Positions 18,004 through 27,101 of a stretch of 38,018 nucleotides of DNA are shown piece by piece. The stretch's first letter is position 1; the number at the start of each line of letters is the position of its first letter. The notes below the pieces were generated by a model. That model ran no database searches and was not told the origin of the DNA. It was given only the letters and a program-made list of their open reading frames with translations. Source of the DNA: Nostoc linckia z4 (GTDB taxonomy: Bacteria; Cyanobacteriota; Cyanobacteriia; Cyanobacteriales; Nostocaceae); NCBI RefSeq assembly GCF_002608075.1, contig NZ_LAHA01000020.1, positions 64,906-102,923 of the forward strand, written 5' to 3'. The position numbers and the translations under genes were made by a program.

Positions 18004-19290
18004 TTAACTAAACTGTTCCCCTGCGTCTAAGTTAAACAGCATTTGTAGAGTTTGCATACAACGCCGTCTGGCTTCCACATCTTGCTGCGATCGCAGTTGC
18101 ACCATCGGATCGTGTAAAATTTTATTAACAATTCCTCTTGTTAAAGCTTCGATCACCTCTTGATGTTTTTCTGCGAATTCCGAACCTAATCTTGACAAAG
18201 CTTTTTCTAATTCTTGTTCCCGAATTGTTTCGACTTTATTTCGCAGACAGCTAATAGTAGTTACAGTTTCTAAACTACGCCACCAAACATCGAAAGCTTC
18301 CACTTCTTCTTCTAAAAGTCGCTCTGCTTCCTGGGCAATCTTCCGACGGCTTTCGTAGTTTTGTGCCACTACAGCCTTCAAATCATCCACGTTATAAGCC
18401 TGCACATTTGTTAGTTCATTTACGTCAGCATCAACGTTGCGTGGCACAGAGATATCAAATAACATCAATGAACGCTGAGCTTCTAAAACCATTTCTAATT
18501 TGGCGCGGTCAAGTATCGGCTCTGTGGCTGAAGTGCTTGTAAATACTAAATCACTATCGGCAATTACTGTCATCATTTCCGATAGGATGTGAATTTTTAT
18601 GGGTTGTTCGGGGAACTGTTTGGCTAATTCTTGGGCACGTTCGCGAGAGCGATTGACAATGCTGATTTCCACAGCACCTTTAGAAACCAGGTGTTGCACT
18701 AGCAACCGCGACATTTTCCCTGCACCCAGAATTGCAACTCGGCAAGCAGCTAAATTTGCTACTTTCATTTGTGCTAATTCCACAGCTGCCGAACTAATGG
18801 AAACAGCGCCAGTACCAATACTAGTTTCAGTGCGAACTCGCTTACCAGCTGTGAGAGCTTGTTTAAATAATCGATTCAAAATGGTTTTTATACCGTTATA
18901 TTGCTGTCCCAATTTGTGAGTAGTCTTCACCTGAGCCAGAATTTGACCTTCTCCGAGTACCAGACTATCTAAACCACCTGCTACCCTCATGACATGCATA
19001 ACCGCATCATCATGCAACAACATAAACAAATGTTGTCGTAGAGAAGTCACAGGTAATTTGCTGTGTTCTGCAAGAAATTGAGTTACTTCCCGGATACCTT
19101 GGTCTGTTTCGCTGGTAACAATGTAAATTTCCAGGCGGTTACAAGTGCTGAGAATTGCAACTTCGTCAATATGGGGGTAACTGGTAAGATGAGCGATCGC
19201 ACTTTCAATTTGTGGTTCTGGAATGCTCAACTTTTCACGGACTTCTACAGGGGCTGTTTTATGGCTTAACCCCACCACTGCTATATTCAT
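18004..19290 (-). CDS. hemA: Glutamyl-tRNA reductase
   Basis: Reduces glutamyl-tRNA(Glu) with NADPH to glutamate 1-semialdehyde, the committed step of 5-aminolevulinate and hence chlorophyll, heme, bilin and corrin synthesis. The 428 residues match the family length. The N-terminus has [15 protein letters not shown] and the catalytic cysteine in STCNRLEIY (Cys50). [17 protein letters not shown] follows, then the NADPH fold with [15 protein letters not shown] and VNRS. The C-terminal helical dimerisation domain ends with [10 protein letters not shown]. It lies 197 bases downstream of glpX on the same strand, a neighbour pair I recall from other cyanobacteria. Heptamer repeats and a palindrome fill the space between them. 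Confidence 0.97.
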   Translation of the reverse strand: MNIAVVGLSHKTAPVEVREKLSIPEPQIESAIAHLTSYPHIDEVAILSTCNRLEIYIVTSETDQGIREVTQFLAEHSKLPVTSLRQHLFMLLHDDAVMHVMRVAGGLDSLVLGEGQILAQVKTTHKLGQQYNGIKTILNRLFKQALTAGKRVRTETSIGTGAVSISSAAVELAQMKVANLAACRVAILGAGKMSRLLVQHLVSKGAVEISIVNRSRERAQELAKQFPEQPIKIHILSEMMTVIADSDLVFTSTSATEPILDRAKLEMVLEAQRSLMLFDISVPRNVDADVNELTNVQAYNVDDLKAVVAQNYESRRKIAQEAERLLEEEVEAFDVWWRSLETVTTISCLRNKVETIREQELEKALSRLGSEFAEKHQEVIEALTRGIVNKILHDPMVQLRSQQDVEARRRCMQTLQMLFNLDAGEQFS

Positions 19291-19487
19291 TTGCTAAATC
19301 GTAGTTACTAGTTTGTAGTCGGTAATAAATTGATTGGGAATAGGGAATGGGGAATTGCAGGTTGTTGCTTGGAATAATTACCAAGCAACAAACAAAAATC
19401 GATCGCTAACTACTAACTACTAACTACTCTCAGGTGAAGCATTTAAATGCTTCGCCCCTAGTATTACCATTCCCCATTCCCTAAGAA
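19291..19487. repeat. Repeat-rich spacer between glpX and hemA
   Basis: Contains GGGAATAGGGAATGGGGAAT-type units, about three tandem CTAACTA heptamers (19406-19428), and the perfect 18-bp palindrome GAAGCATTTAAATGCTTC at 19436-19453, followed by GCCCC and ATTCCCCATTCCCT. The palindrome is a plausible glpX terminator, but it has no U-tract and resembles interspersed repeats. Confidence 0.6.
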
Positions 19488-20525
19488 TTAGAACAGTTGG
19501 AGGCTCTTCGGTTCGCCAAACATGTGGATTGTATCAACAAACCGAGCTGTTTTTGATTGGTTAGAAATTACCAAGCTCTGAGTTCTGGCTCCACCGTTGA
19601 AAAAGCGTACACCTTCGATGAGGTTACCAGAGGTGATACCGGAAGCAGCAAACAAAACTGTTTCACCAGATGCGAGTTCGTGAGCATCATAGACTTTATC
19701 GGGGTCATTGATACCCATTGACTTTAAGCGTTCGAGGTTGGCTTCTTTGCTTTCTCCAATCAAACCTGTTTTTACTACTTCAGGATCGTAAATCAGTTGC
19801 CCTTGGAAATGTCCACCCAAAGCACGCATAGCAGCTGCTGAGATTACACCTTCAGGAGCCGCACCGATACCCATGAGGGCGTGGATATTAGTTCCGGCGA
19901 AACCACAAGATAAGGCTGCACCCACGTCACCATCAGAAATCAGTTGTACTCTTGCTCCAGCGCTACGAATTTCTTTGATTAAATCATTGTGGCGATCGCG
20001 TTTCATTACAACTACCACAAGTTCATCAATTGCTCGGTCTAGACACTCAGCCAGAATCTTGAGGTTTTCCGTTGCTGACTTGTTGATGTCCACCTTACCC
20101 TTGGCTGCGGGAGGTGCTGCTAATTTCTTCATATAAAAGTCAGGAGCAGCAAATAATCCTCCCTTCTCTGAAATTGCCAACACAGCCATCGAACCAGGTT
20201 GTCCGTATGCTACCAAGTTCGTACCTTCACAGGGGTCAACGGCGATATCAATTTCAATTAGTTCATCAGGGTTACAGAGAGCTTCGGCATTTGGTTGGGT
20301 ACAGATACCGACTTCTTCTCCGATGTAGAGCATAGGGGCATCATCGCGTTCGCCTTCCCCGATAACAATGCGACCGCGCATGTAGATTTTATTCATCCGT
20401 TCCCGCATCGCTTCCACAGCTACTTGGTCAGCAGTGTTCTTTTCACCTTTGCCCATCCACTTAGCAGATGCGATCGCTGCTTGCTCTACTACCTCTATAA
20501 TCTCTAACCCAAGTGTATTTTCCAC
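19488..20525 (-). CDS. glpX: Class II fructose-1,6-bisphosphatase / sedoheptulose-1,7-bisphosphatase
   Basis: A Calvin-cycle and gluconeogenesis phosphatase; in cyanobacteria the GlpX-type enzyme handles both FBP and SBP and is redox- and AMP-controlled. The 345 residues include [18 protein letters not shown] (56-73), the metal/phosphate motif AVDPCEGTN (95-103) of the Li-sensitive phosphatase superfamily, [20 protein letters not shown] and [20 protein letters not shown]. Cysteines at 75, 84 and 99 are candidates for redox control, but that is inference. The start [17 protein letters not shown] is the usual one. Confidence 0.96.
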   Translation of the reverse strand: MENTLGLEIIEVVEQAAIASAKWMGKGEKNTADQVAVEAMRERMNKIYMRGRIVIGEGERDDAPMLYIGEEVGICTQPNAEALCNPDELIEIDIAVDPCEGTNLVAYGQPGSMAVLAISEKGGLFAAPDFYMKKLAAPPAAKGKVDINKSATENLKILAECLDRAIDELVVVVMKRDRHNDLIKEIRSAGARVQLISDGDVGAALSCGFAGTNIHALMGIGAAPEGVISAAAMRALGGHFQGQLIYDPEVVKTGLIGESKEANLERLKSMGINDPDKVYDAHELASGETVLFAASGITSGNLIEGVRFFNGGARTQSLVISNQSKTARFVDTIHMFGEPKSLQLF

Positions 20526-21197
20526 AGAGTCTGCCCTCTCAACTGCTTGAATTTGCGTTACTTTATCTGGCTATTTCAGTCTTTAAGTCTACCAAAGGGC
20601 GGTTACCAAATTTCCATTACAAATGTTAATGATGTGTCAACTCCTAAGTTATTGACAAAAGTGTCAAAAGGAACTTTGTGTGGTGTGGGGTGTTGGATGT
20701 GGAGAAAATCCATATTTCACCACCCTACACCCTCTTGTTAATAAAAGTGAGTAGGGAATCGGGAGTGGGGAAACCTTTGCTACCCACTTTCAAAGCGGAG
20801 TTTCAAGCTCACAAAGCGATACAAGGGTGGAGAATCGCGAGTTGTGACCCTACTCCCTATCTCAAAGGGCTAATATATTCCCTCCCTACCCCAAGAAGTG
20901 GTCAAGAATTTTAAACATCCTTTCCTTTATTTTATCGTTGTGCTTGTGAGTATTAATACTTCAACACTGTGAGGTAAATGTTAATCTGTGTTTATATCTG
21001 GTTTGAAATAATTTAGAAATATCGCGGTTTAATTTGGGAACGGGGACTTCTCAGAAAAAAACATTTCATTGCAGCTGTTAAGTATTGACGATTCACAGTC
21101 AATACTCAACGCTCAACAGTCAACCACCATATACTGTTGTTTATTTTTTGGACTTCCCTAGTTTGTATTAACCCAAAAAAGCATTTAGAGGTGAATC
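20526..21197. other. Intergenic region with repeats
   Basis: The upstream region of glpX (left) and of the DUF981 gene (right). The short ORFs at 20547-20914 have no coding character: they are built from GTGGGGTGTTGG-like and ACCCTACTCCC-like low-complexity DNA. A degenerate copy of the dispersed repeat lies at 21084-21160. No RNA gene is recognised. Confidence 0.6.
21084..21160 (+). repeat. Dispersed intergenic repeat, degenerate copy
   Basis: TTGACGATTCACAGTCAATA, CTCAACAGTCAACC, then TTTATTTTTTGGACTTCCC. It has the same layout as the copy at 17921-18003 but is more diverged. Confidence 0.5.
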
Positions 21198-21770
21198 GTG
21201 TTTATCGACTACATCACACTCATGTTAATTAACATGGTAGCTGGTTTATTTATACTAGCTGACTATGTATATCGTGGGATAGATAGCTCACATCAAAAAC
21301 AGTGGATTCCCGGATTTGGTATTGTTGGTGCCATCGCTTTAACAACTGGTTTACACATGAATTTCACCTGGCCAGTTCCTGGTAGCTTTAACATTGCCTT
21401 CGGTGAAACAAGTGTTTTATTTGGCATTTTGTTTGTGGCAGCTGCAATTGCCCTGTCTGTGGGTTGGGACTTATTGACAATCGCAATTTACGGTTTTTTT
21501 GCTGGTTTAGTGGCGATCGTCATTGGTATCCGAATTCTCAACTTGAATATGACAAAACAACCGTTACTCTCAGGAATCGGTTTTATCTTAACAGGATTTG
21601 GTGGTGTATTTGCCGCGCCTACTCTCTATTGGAAAACTAATCGAACTTGGCGATTAATTGGTGTTGTTGTACTAATAATAGCCGCTTTAATTTGGGCATT
21701 TACAGGATATTTGGCTTACTGGAATCATTTAGAAAGTTTCCAAAAGTGGGTTCCAGCACCAATGCGGTAA
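21198..21770 (+). CDS. DUF981 family integral membrane protein
   Basis: 190 residues starting at GTG with AGAGGTG 5-11 bases upstream. It is strongly hydrophobic with about six membrane segments (roughly 4-22, 38-54, 70-90, 94-112, 120-140, 152-175). The sequence (MLINMVAGLFILADYVYRG; GFGIVGAIALTTGLHMNFTW; FNIAFGETSVLFGILF) fits the DUF981 family of uncharacterised membrane proteins. It is the first of several plus-strand genes, but repeats separate it from grxC, so it is probably its own unit. Confidence 0.8.
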   Translation: MFIDYITLMLINMVAGLFILADYVYRGIDSSHQKQWIPGFGIVGAIALTTGLHMNFTWPVPGSFNIAFGETSVLFGILFVAAAIALSVGWDLLTIAIYGFFAGLVAIVIGIRILNLNMTKQPLLSGIGFILTGFGGVFAAPTLYWKTNRTWRLIGVVVLIIAALIWAFTGYLAYWNHLESFQKWVPAPMR

Positions 21771-21802
21771 AGGAATTCCCAAAAATCAATTATCTTGTTT
21801 AA

Positions 21803-21862
21803 GAGTTGACTGTTCACAGTCAACAATCTTCCATCAAATATTTTTTTACTTGCAAGCCCCTA
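21803..21862 (+). repeat. Dispersed intergenic repeat
   Basis: GTTGACTGTTCACAGTCAAC (a hairpin) followed by AAATATTTTTTTACTTGCAA and GCCCC. It lies between the DUF981 gene and grxC. Confidence 0.6.
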
Positions 21863-21918
21863 AGTAATGTCGGCAATGATCTAGGGTAGAGATATAGTTA
21901 AAAACTTGCTTTAAAAAT

Positions 21919-22224
21919 ATGCTGGAATTCCTCAATCCCCTTTTAAATCGTCATCCAGAGCGAGTTAAAGCCAACGTCGAAATTTACACATGGCAAACTT
22001 GTCCTTACTGCATCCGTGCCAAAATGCTGTTGTGGTGGAAAGGCGTAAAGTTTACCGAATATAAAATCGACGGTGATGAAGCAGCCAGAACTAAAATGGC
22101 AGAACGCGCTAACGGACGCCGGACAGTACCACAAATTTTTATTAATAACCAACACATTGGTGGTTGCGACGACCTTTATCAGCTAGATACACAAAATCAG
22201 CTCGATGGTTTGTTGGCTCAATAG
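21919..22224 (+). CDS. grxC: Glutaredoxin 3
   Basis: A glutathione-dependent dithiol oxidoreductase of 101 residues. The CPYC active site is at 28-31 (EIYTWQTCPYC), the glutathione-binding TVPQIFINNQHIGGCDDL is typical, and the thioredoxin-fold length is right. The N-terminal extension of about 20 residues (LEFLNPLLNRHPERVKANV) is, as far as I recall, common in cyanobacterial homologues. The gene stands alone before a repeat-filled spacer. Confidence 0.95.
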   Translation: MLEFLNPLLNRHPERVKANVEIYTWQTCPYCIRAKMLLWWKGVKFTEYKIDGDEAARTKMAERANGRRTVPQIFINNQHIGGCDDLYQLDTQNQLDGLLAQ

Positions 22225-22230
22225 TAATTC

Positions 22231-22379
22231 GGCATTGGGCATTGGGCATTGGGCATTGTGGAGATGAGGGAGCAGGGGAAGCTCTTGAGGTAGGGAAAGA
22301 ATAACTCCTAACTCCTAACTCCTAACTCCTAACTCCTAACTCCTAACTCCTAACTCCCAACTCCTAACTCCTAACTCCC
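22231..22379. repeat. Heptanucleotide tandem arrays (GGGCATT and AACTCCT)
   Basis: GGCATTG-type units, three in tandem, at 22231-22257. Then AACTCCT is repeated eleven times in a row at 22303-22379, with two units changed to AACTCCC (the 8th and 11th). These are STRR arrays; the regular 7-base step without spacers rules out CRISPR. Confidence 0.95.
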
Positions 22380-22444
22380 AATACCCCATGCCCTAATTTC
22401 TTAAATTGTAAAAATTTGATGAAGTTTCGATCCTACTTAAGAGG

Positions 22445-22930
22445 ATGCTAAATAAATATGGTGATTATCTTATACATCAACAATGGATGCATCGTGCCTT
22501 AGAATTAGCACAAGCAGCAGGTGAGGCAGGTGAAGTCCCCGTAGGTGCTGTTATCATCAATTCAAAAGGCAATTTACTTGCGGAGGGAGAGAACAGAAAA
22601 GAACGCGACAAAGACCCTACGGCTCATGCGGAAATAATTGCTCTTAAGAGAGCAACCGCAACTTTACAAAATTGGCATCTAAATGAATGTACCCTGTACG
22701 TAACTTTGGAACCTTGCCCAATGTGTGCAGGTGCAATTGTTCAAGCACGTATCGGATTACTTGTATATGGAGTGGACGATACAAAAACTGGCGCAATTCG
22801 TACAGTTATTAACATCCCTGACAGTAGTGCTTCTAATCACCACTTGCAGGTAATCGGAGGCATTCTAGAATCAGCTTGTCGTCAACAATTACAGACTTGG
22901 TTTGTGACTAAGCGACCTAAGAGAAAATAA
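22445..22930 (+). CDS. tadA: tRNA(adenosine(34)) deaminase
   Basis: Deaminates A34 to inosine in the anticodon of tRNA-Arg(ACG), allowing CGN decoding. The 161 residues carry the cytidine-deaminase fold zinc and proton-shuttle motifs TAHAEI (His61, Glu63) and EPCPMCAGA (Cys91, Cys94). EVPVGAVI lies before them and VYGVDDTKTGA after. The ATG at 22445 has GAGG five bases upstream; a second Met at residue 15 is possible. Confidence 0.95.
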   Translation: MLNKYGDYLIHQQWMHRALELAQAAGEAGEVPVGAVIINSKGNLLAEGENRKERDKDPTAHAEIIALKRATATLQNWHLNECTLYVTLEPCPMCAGAIVQARIGLLVYGVDDTKTGAIRTVINIPDSSASNHHLQVIGGILESACRQQLQTWFVTKRPKRK

Positions 22931-23042
22931 CAGACAGAGGTAAAACTGTCCATCTAGCAGGACACAAGTCGTGCAAGAGAATCTACGGTGTAACTAATCA
23001 GGCTTTTCGTTAAATTTTATCCGTCAATCAGCTGTCTCCATC

Positions 23043-23798
23043 ATGATGGAATTTTACTCTTTATTCGATACTTGCCAGCACAGACCAGCAAATACTCAAG
23101 CAGATGATACCACCTCAAGGGTTTCTCCTTGGTTAAGTCCTCTGGCATATCTATTGGGTCGTTACTGCCTACTACCATTATTCTTTGGGCGAATTAGGAT
23201 AACCGGACAAAAAAATATCCCTAAAACTGGGCCAGTTATCTTCGCTCCCACCCATAGAGCACGTTGGGATGCGTTGCTAGTACCCTATGCTGTTTCTGAT
23301 TGTATGATAGCCAAAGACCTGCGATTTATGGTCACTATTGATGAATGTCAAGGGTTACAAGGCTGGTTTGTGCGACGCTTGGGGGGGTTTCCAGTAAATA
23401 CTAGACAACCATCAATTCGCAGCCTGCGTCATGGAGTTGAACTGCTAAAACAGCGAAAAGCTGTGGTGATTTTTCCAGAAGGTAACATTTACCGTCAAGC
23501 TCAAGCTCCTTTGAAGCCGGGAATTGCACGTCTGGCTTTGAGTGCTGAATCCAGTGATTCTGGACTGGGAGTGAAAATTATACCTGTCAGCATTAATTAC
23601 AGTCAACCATACCCTAATTGGGGTACAGATGTGACAATTCACATTGGCTGTCCAATGAAAGTCAAGGATTACATAGGTGACTCGATAAAACAAGATGCGA
23701 AAAATCTCACAAGCGATTTAGCAAAAGCACTCCAACAGTTAAGTCATCAAGAAAGAGAAATTACCAACCACACATTTGCAGAAATTACTAATTCTTGA
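23043..23798 (+). CDS. PlsC-type 1-acyl-sn-glycerol-3-phosphate acyltransferase
   Basis: A glycerolipid acyltransferase, probably membrane-associated. The catalytic HX4D motif is seen as THRARWDALL (His71, Asp76), the substrate-binding motif as FPEGNIYRQ (143-151), and GPVIFAPTHRARWD precedes. The 251 residues fit the family. Two ATGs lie side by side (23043 and 23046). The acyl-acceptor preference cannot be told from sequence; cyanobacteria have several paralogues, so I give no gene symbol. Confidence 0.9.
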   Translation: MMEFYSLFDTCQHRPANTQADDTTSRVSPWLSPLAYLLGRYCLLPLFFGRIRITGQKNIPKTGPVIFAPTHRARWDALLVPYAVSDCMIAKDLRFMVTIDECQGLQGWFVRRLGGFPVNTRQPSIRSLRHGVELLKQRKAVVIFPEGNIYRQAQAPLKPGIARLALSAESSDSGLGVKIIPVSINYSQPYPNWGTDVTIHIGCPMKVKDYIGDSIKQDAKNLTSDLAKALQQLSHQEREITNHTFAEITNS

Positions 23799-24214
23799 TT
23801 CTGTAAAGCGTTTTCAGACAGTTAATCGCCAAAAAAATCCTACAAAAGAAGCAGTTGACCCTTTGAAGATTTGATGGAAATGACTAACTGCTAGATTTAG
23901 CGTGTATCAACCACAAAAAAATTAGTAGTATTTTGGAAGCTTTTGAGGACGTATATCTATAAGATTAGCCTTTAATGGTGGAAGATTCAGCCAAATTGGC
24001 AGTTTTTGAGCAAATAGCTAATTATTAACTACAAAATACAGAATCGATCGAGGGTGAAGATTATACAAAGGTAGTGGGAACTATATTCAAGCAATTTTTA
24101 GTCTAAATCTGAGAAACTTAGTTATGTGGCTTTGGTTTGCCTAAGACCAAAACAGAGTTAAGATACCGAAAGTATCCATAGCTTTTCTATATAGTTGTTG
24201 CACTAATTGACCCC
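23799..24214. other. Intergenic region
   Basis: About 415 bases, AT-rich, holding the upstream region of the secreted-protein gene. I see no repeat array, structured RNA or gene. Confidence 0.5.
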
Positions 24215-24817
24215 ATGAACACTGCTGCCGCTGTTACCTTGATGCACCGTGCTTTTTTATCAGTCTTAGCAGTCTTTAGTTTGCTATCACCTGTGAATGC
24301 TCAGGTATCACAGTTACCAGGCACTACTGGCCAACCACAACCCATCGATCCCAACGCTCCTAATAACCTTCGTCCGGTAACTCAAAATAACAGCCTTTTG
24401 AGCATTGAAGGGGGCGATCGCTTAATGAAAGATGCAGAACAAGCCGTTTCTGCTCAAAACTACACCTTAGCTGCAAAGAAACTCCAAGAAGCACGTCAGG
24501 TTTATAATCAACTATCTAATTTTTATCAAGATTTAAACTCTAGTTTTTCAGGAATTGACAACAGAGTTTCCGATTCTCAGCGTCAAAAAGCTTTATTAAC
24601 AGCCCAAAAACGAGATGAAGCAACATTTCAACTAGCATTGGTACATCGGGCACAAAATCAGCCAGAATTAGCAGTGCCATTGTTGGTTCAAATAATTAAG
24701 AGTCAAAACCCGACACGGGATTTAGGTAAGAAAGCCTATAAGCAATTGTTTGAATTGGGTTTTGTTGATTCTCCCTACCCCAGAGAAAGCAGTTCATCTT
24801 CCTCATCTCAAAAATAA
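24215..24817 (+). CDS. Predicted secreted protein of unknown function with helical repeat-like region
   Basis: 200 residues with a signal peptide (MHRAFLSVLAVFSLLSPVNAQ, cleavage probably after NAQ) if translation starts at the first or the tenth codon (24242). A Pro/Gln/Asn-rich linker (PGTTGQPQPIDPNAPNN) is followed by an amphipathic helical region (GGDRLMKDAEQAVSAQNYTL, AAKKLQEARQVYNQ, ATFQLALVHRAQNQPELAVP) that looks TPR-like. The C-terminus is poly-serine. It is likely periplasmic. I do not recognise a named family. Confidence 0.75.
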   Translation: MNTAAAVTLMHRAFLSVLAVFSLLSPVNAQVSQLPGTTGQPQPIDPNAPNNLRPVTQNNSLLSIEGGDRLMKDAEQAVSAQNYTLAAKKLQEARQVYNQLSNFYQDLNSSFSGIDNRVSDSQRQKALLTAQKRDEATFQLALVHRAQNQPELAVPLLVQIIKSQNPTRDLGKKAYKQLFELGFVDSPYPRESSSSSSSQK

Positions 24818-25003
24818 AAATGGGGCATAGGAAGAAGACAAGGGGACAAGAGGACAAAGGAGAAAAATTGCTACCTTGTCTCCCCCCTCTACCTTGTCTC
24901 CCACCCAAACCTCATCAGAATGTCCCCACTCGGCTAGTCTCAAATTAGACTTGTCTGATATTCTCTTGCAATTTAACCCTCAACCGTCAACAGTCAACGT
25001 CAA

Positions 25004-25324
25004 TTATCTGTAAACTGCATTAATCACAATATCTTTGATAGTCAAATAAATAATTAATAACGATAATAAAAATTGTTCAATTTGCAGAATTGGATCTAAG
25101 CGCCAACCTTGAAAAAATAATATTCCTCCGCATAATAACAAAACAATTGGCGTAAATATCACTTGGATAATGTAAAGACTTAAAGCCCAACCTCTAAGTC
25201 TGGTTCCGCGTTGGACTAGCCAAGCCAATGTTAAAATAAAGTAGATAATTGCTAAAAGCAAATAAATAATTCCAATTAAACCAGCTAAATTTAATCCAAA
25301 GTTAACTTGAGCTAAAGTGAGCAT
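25004..25324 (-). CDS. Small integral membrane protein of unknown function
   Basis: 106 residues with about three hydrophobic segments (residues ~8-35, 48-72, 80-102). The short charged loop between the first two reads VQRGTRLRGW. No motif points to a function. A conserved-looking length and clear membrane topology support a real gene. It is separated by 219 bases from the coiled-coil gene upstream. Confidence 0.65.
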   Translation of the reverse strand: MLTLAQVNFGLNLAGLIGIIYLLLAIIYFILTLAWLVQRGTRLRGWALSLYIIQVIFTPIVLLLCGGILFFQGWRLDPILQIEQFLLSLLIIYLTIKDIVINAVYR

Positions 25325-25485
25325 AGATTCATAATCCTGCTTGATTACAAGCCAAAATAGTAAAATTATTCCCAGTTAAAATAGGTAAAAATTAGAAAAA
25401 ATAAATTTTATTTTGTAGGCTATTTGTTGATTTCAAGTATTAAGTTTATTTCGCCCATATTTGACTCTAAGTTTTAATAAGAATT

Positions 25486-25513
25486 GTTGGGTTAAGCGCT
25501 AGCAAAACCCAAC
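25486..25513 (-). terminator. Hairpin downstream of the coaD/DivIVA-like operon
   Basis: GTTGGGTT (25486-25493) pairs perfectly with AACCCAAC (25506-25513). GAATT/AATTC outside the stem could extend it. It lies about 30 bases beyond the stop of the coiled-coil gene. T-runs on the minus strand after the stem are weak. Confidence 0.5.
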
Positions 25514-25543
25514 TGAGAATTCTTGCTCATTTTCTCAGAACCT

Positions 25544-26212
25544 CTATCTCTTATTACCAGGAGGTGAATTGCGCTGCGTCAGGTTATCAACTTGGAGTTG
25601 TTGTCGTCCGTTGGTGATAATTCGCAGCATTTCTTTGAGATCCTGCTCGATGTTTTCTAGGACACCATCAGCATACGCATCAGCGCCGTCTTCAATTTCT
25701 TGAGCGTGAGCGATCGCTGTTTGTCGCATTTGCTCTAACTCTTGCTGACAAGCATACCGTTTGCGCTCAATTTCAGTCAGAGTTTCCTGCATGATTGCCT
25801 CACACTCTTGTTGTGTTTGCCGCCGTATTTGTTCAGCTTCTTGTTTTGCCTGTTGAATAATATCGCTTTCAGCTAAAATTTGGGCTTTTTTTGCTTGGGC
25901 GGCTTCAACTATTTGCTGACCATATTCTTCTGCTTCCAGGAGAATTTCCTCCTTTTGTTCCAGAATTACTGCTGCTTCTTGAAAAAGCGCTGGCAAAGCA
26001 AGCCTAATGTAGTCAAGCTGATCTAGCAGTTTTTCTTCATCGATGAGTGTGCGTCCCGTCAGGGGAATCCGGAGACTAGAGAGAACCATTTCTTCTAGGC
26101 GGTTGAGTTCCTCCTGAATATCTATGGTTCCCTCTGTGCCGGCGTACTCTTGAGGGGGGGGGTTACTTCCGTTGAGATTGGGTTCAACATTGGAGACTTG
26201 TGATTGTAGCAT
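25544..26212 (-). CDS. DivIVA-like coiled-coil protein
   Basis: 222 residues, mostly one long charged alpha-helical coiled coil (about 75-200: [58 protein letters not shown]). It is preceded by a conserved-looking segment ([20 protein letters not shown] then [20 protein letters not shown]). It resembles the DivIVA/SepIVA-type proteins, which organise cell poles or septa; some databases liken it to ATP synthase subunit b. The gene overlaps the end of coaD by 91 bases in another frame. The first ~30 residues, inside the overlap, are low-complexity ([15 protein letters not shown]), so the true start could be later. Operon with coaD. Confidence 0.75.
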   Translation of the reverse strand: MLQSQVSNVEPNLNGSNPPPQEYAGTEGTIDIQEELNRLEEMVLSSLRIPLTGRTLIDEEKLLDQLDYIRLALPALFQEAAVILEQKEEILLEAEEYGQQIVEAAQAKKAQILAESDIIQQAKQEAEQIRRQTQQECEAIMQETLTEIERKRYACQQELEQMRQTAIAHAQEIEDGADAYADGVLENIEQDLKEMLRIITNGRQQLQVDNLTQRNSPPGNKR

Positions 26213-26673
26213 TGGTATATATCTAGGGCAATGTGTGGGGGAACGAGATGATCGATAGAGCCACCAAACCTTGCAATCTCTTTTACCACACTACTACTTA
26301 AAAAACTATACTCATTTGAGGTTGCCAGAAAAACTGTTTCAATTTGGGTAGAAAGAGTTTTATTTGTGTGAGCCATTTGCAGTTCCACTTCAAAATCTGA
26401 CACAGCCCGTAAGCCTCGCAGCAAAACTTGTGCGTGTCGCATTTGGGCATAATTGACGGTCAGACCGTCAAAGCTGTCTACTTCTACATTCGGTAGATGC
26501 TGACAAGAAAGACGGATCTGATCTAGCCGTTGCTGAACACTAAAAAGTGGCACTTTATTGGGGTTCCGCAGTACAGCGACAATTACGCGCTCAAACAGCC
26601 GACTACCCCGCTGAATGAGGTCAAGGTGTCCCAAGGTAATGGGGTCAAAGCTGCCAGGATAAATCGCAATCAC
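26122..26673 (-). CDS. coaD: Phosphopantetheine adenylyltransferase
   Basis: The fourth step of coenzyme A synthesis: ATP plus 4'-phosphopantetheine to dephospho-CoA. The nucleotidyltransferase motif is [19 protein letters not shown] with TLGH at 13-16. RNPNKVPLF and [18 protein letters not shown] follow, and the second ATP motif is [13 protein letters not shown]. The family core ends near [10 protein letters not shown]; the last ~25 residues ([20 protein letters not shown]...) are an extra tail read in the region that overlaps the next gene, and include a 9-base C tract (26154-26162). The tail is probably dispensable. Confidence 0.95.
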   Translation of the reverse strand: MIAIYPGSFDPITLGHLDLIQRGSRLFERVIVAVLRNPNKVPLFSVQQRLDQIRLSCQHLPNVEVDSFDGLTVNYAQMRHAQVLLRGLRAVSDFEVELQMAHTNKTLSTQIETVFLATSNEYSFLSSSVVKEIARFGGSIDHLVPPHIALDIYQCYNHKSPMLNPISTEVTPPLKSTPAQREP

Positions 26674-27101
26674 AATGATATATCAATCTTAAATTTAGGT
26701 GATTATATTGAAACTGTATTGCGTAACTTACTCAAATGTATCATCTTGAACTCTCCGCAAGAATGTTAAGGTAACTCCAAAAAATAAACAATAACTTAAA
26801 ATTATTGACTGGTGAGTGTTGAGTGTTAACTGTAAACCGTGAACTGTCAACGGTCAACAGAACAATACCAATGGAATATTTTTTACTTGGAAGTTCCAAA
26901 AGCCATTGTTATGGTGGCACAAGTTATGCTCAACTAGCCGATAGGAATTAGACTCCTAAATATGGATGCTCGATTTCTCCCTGTGTCTTCACAATAATGT
27001 TGTAGAGGATTAAAGTTTAGTCTGGTATTCCAAACTTCAAAAACTCCGTACTTATTAACAAAGTGCGCGGTTAGTTAACGAACTCTTCTAGGTAATTTTG
27101 C
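26674..27101. other. Divergent promoter region of coaD and lgt with a dispersed repeat
   Basis: About 430 bases holding the divergent upstream regions of coaD and lgt and, at 26804-26897, a copy of the dispersed repeat (heptamer-like GTGAGTGTTGAGTGTTAACT, then GGAATATTTTTTACTTGGAA plus GTTCC). The short ORF at 26530-26769 is mostly antisense to coaD and is not credible. Confidence 0.6.
26804..26897 (+). repeat. Dispersed intergenic repeat
   Basis: Same order as at 17921-18003: heptamer-like TGACTG/GTTAACTG/CGGTCAACAG units followed by the conserved GGAATATTTTTTACTTGGAA tail. Confidence 0.65.

Noticed and set aside
20547..20914. Short plus-strand ORFs upstream of the DUF981 gene
   Set aside because: They translate repeat-like DNA (runs of Trp, Pro, Ser) and have no conserved pattern.
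22303..22379. Regular direct repeats as a CRISPR array
   Set aside because: The unit is 7 bases with no spacers, and no cas gene is present; it is an STRR array.
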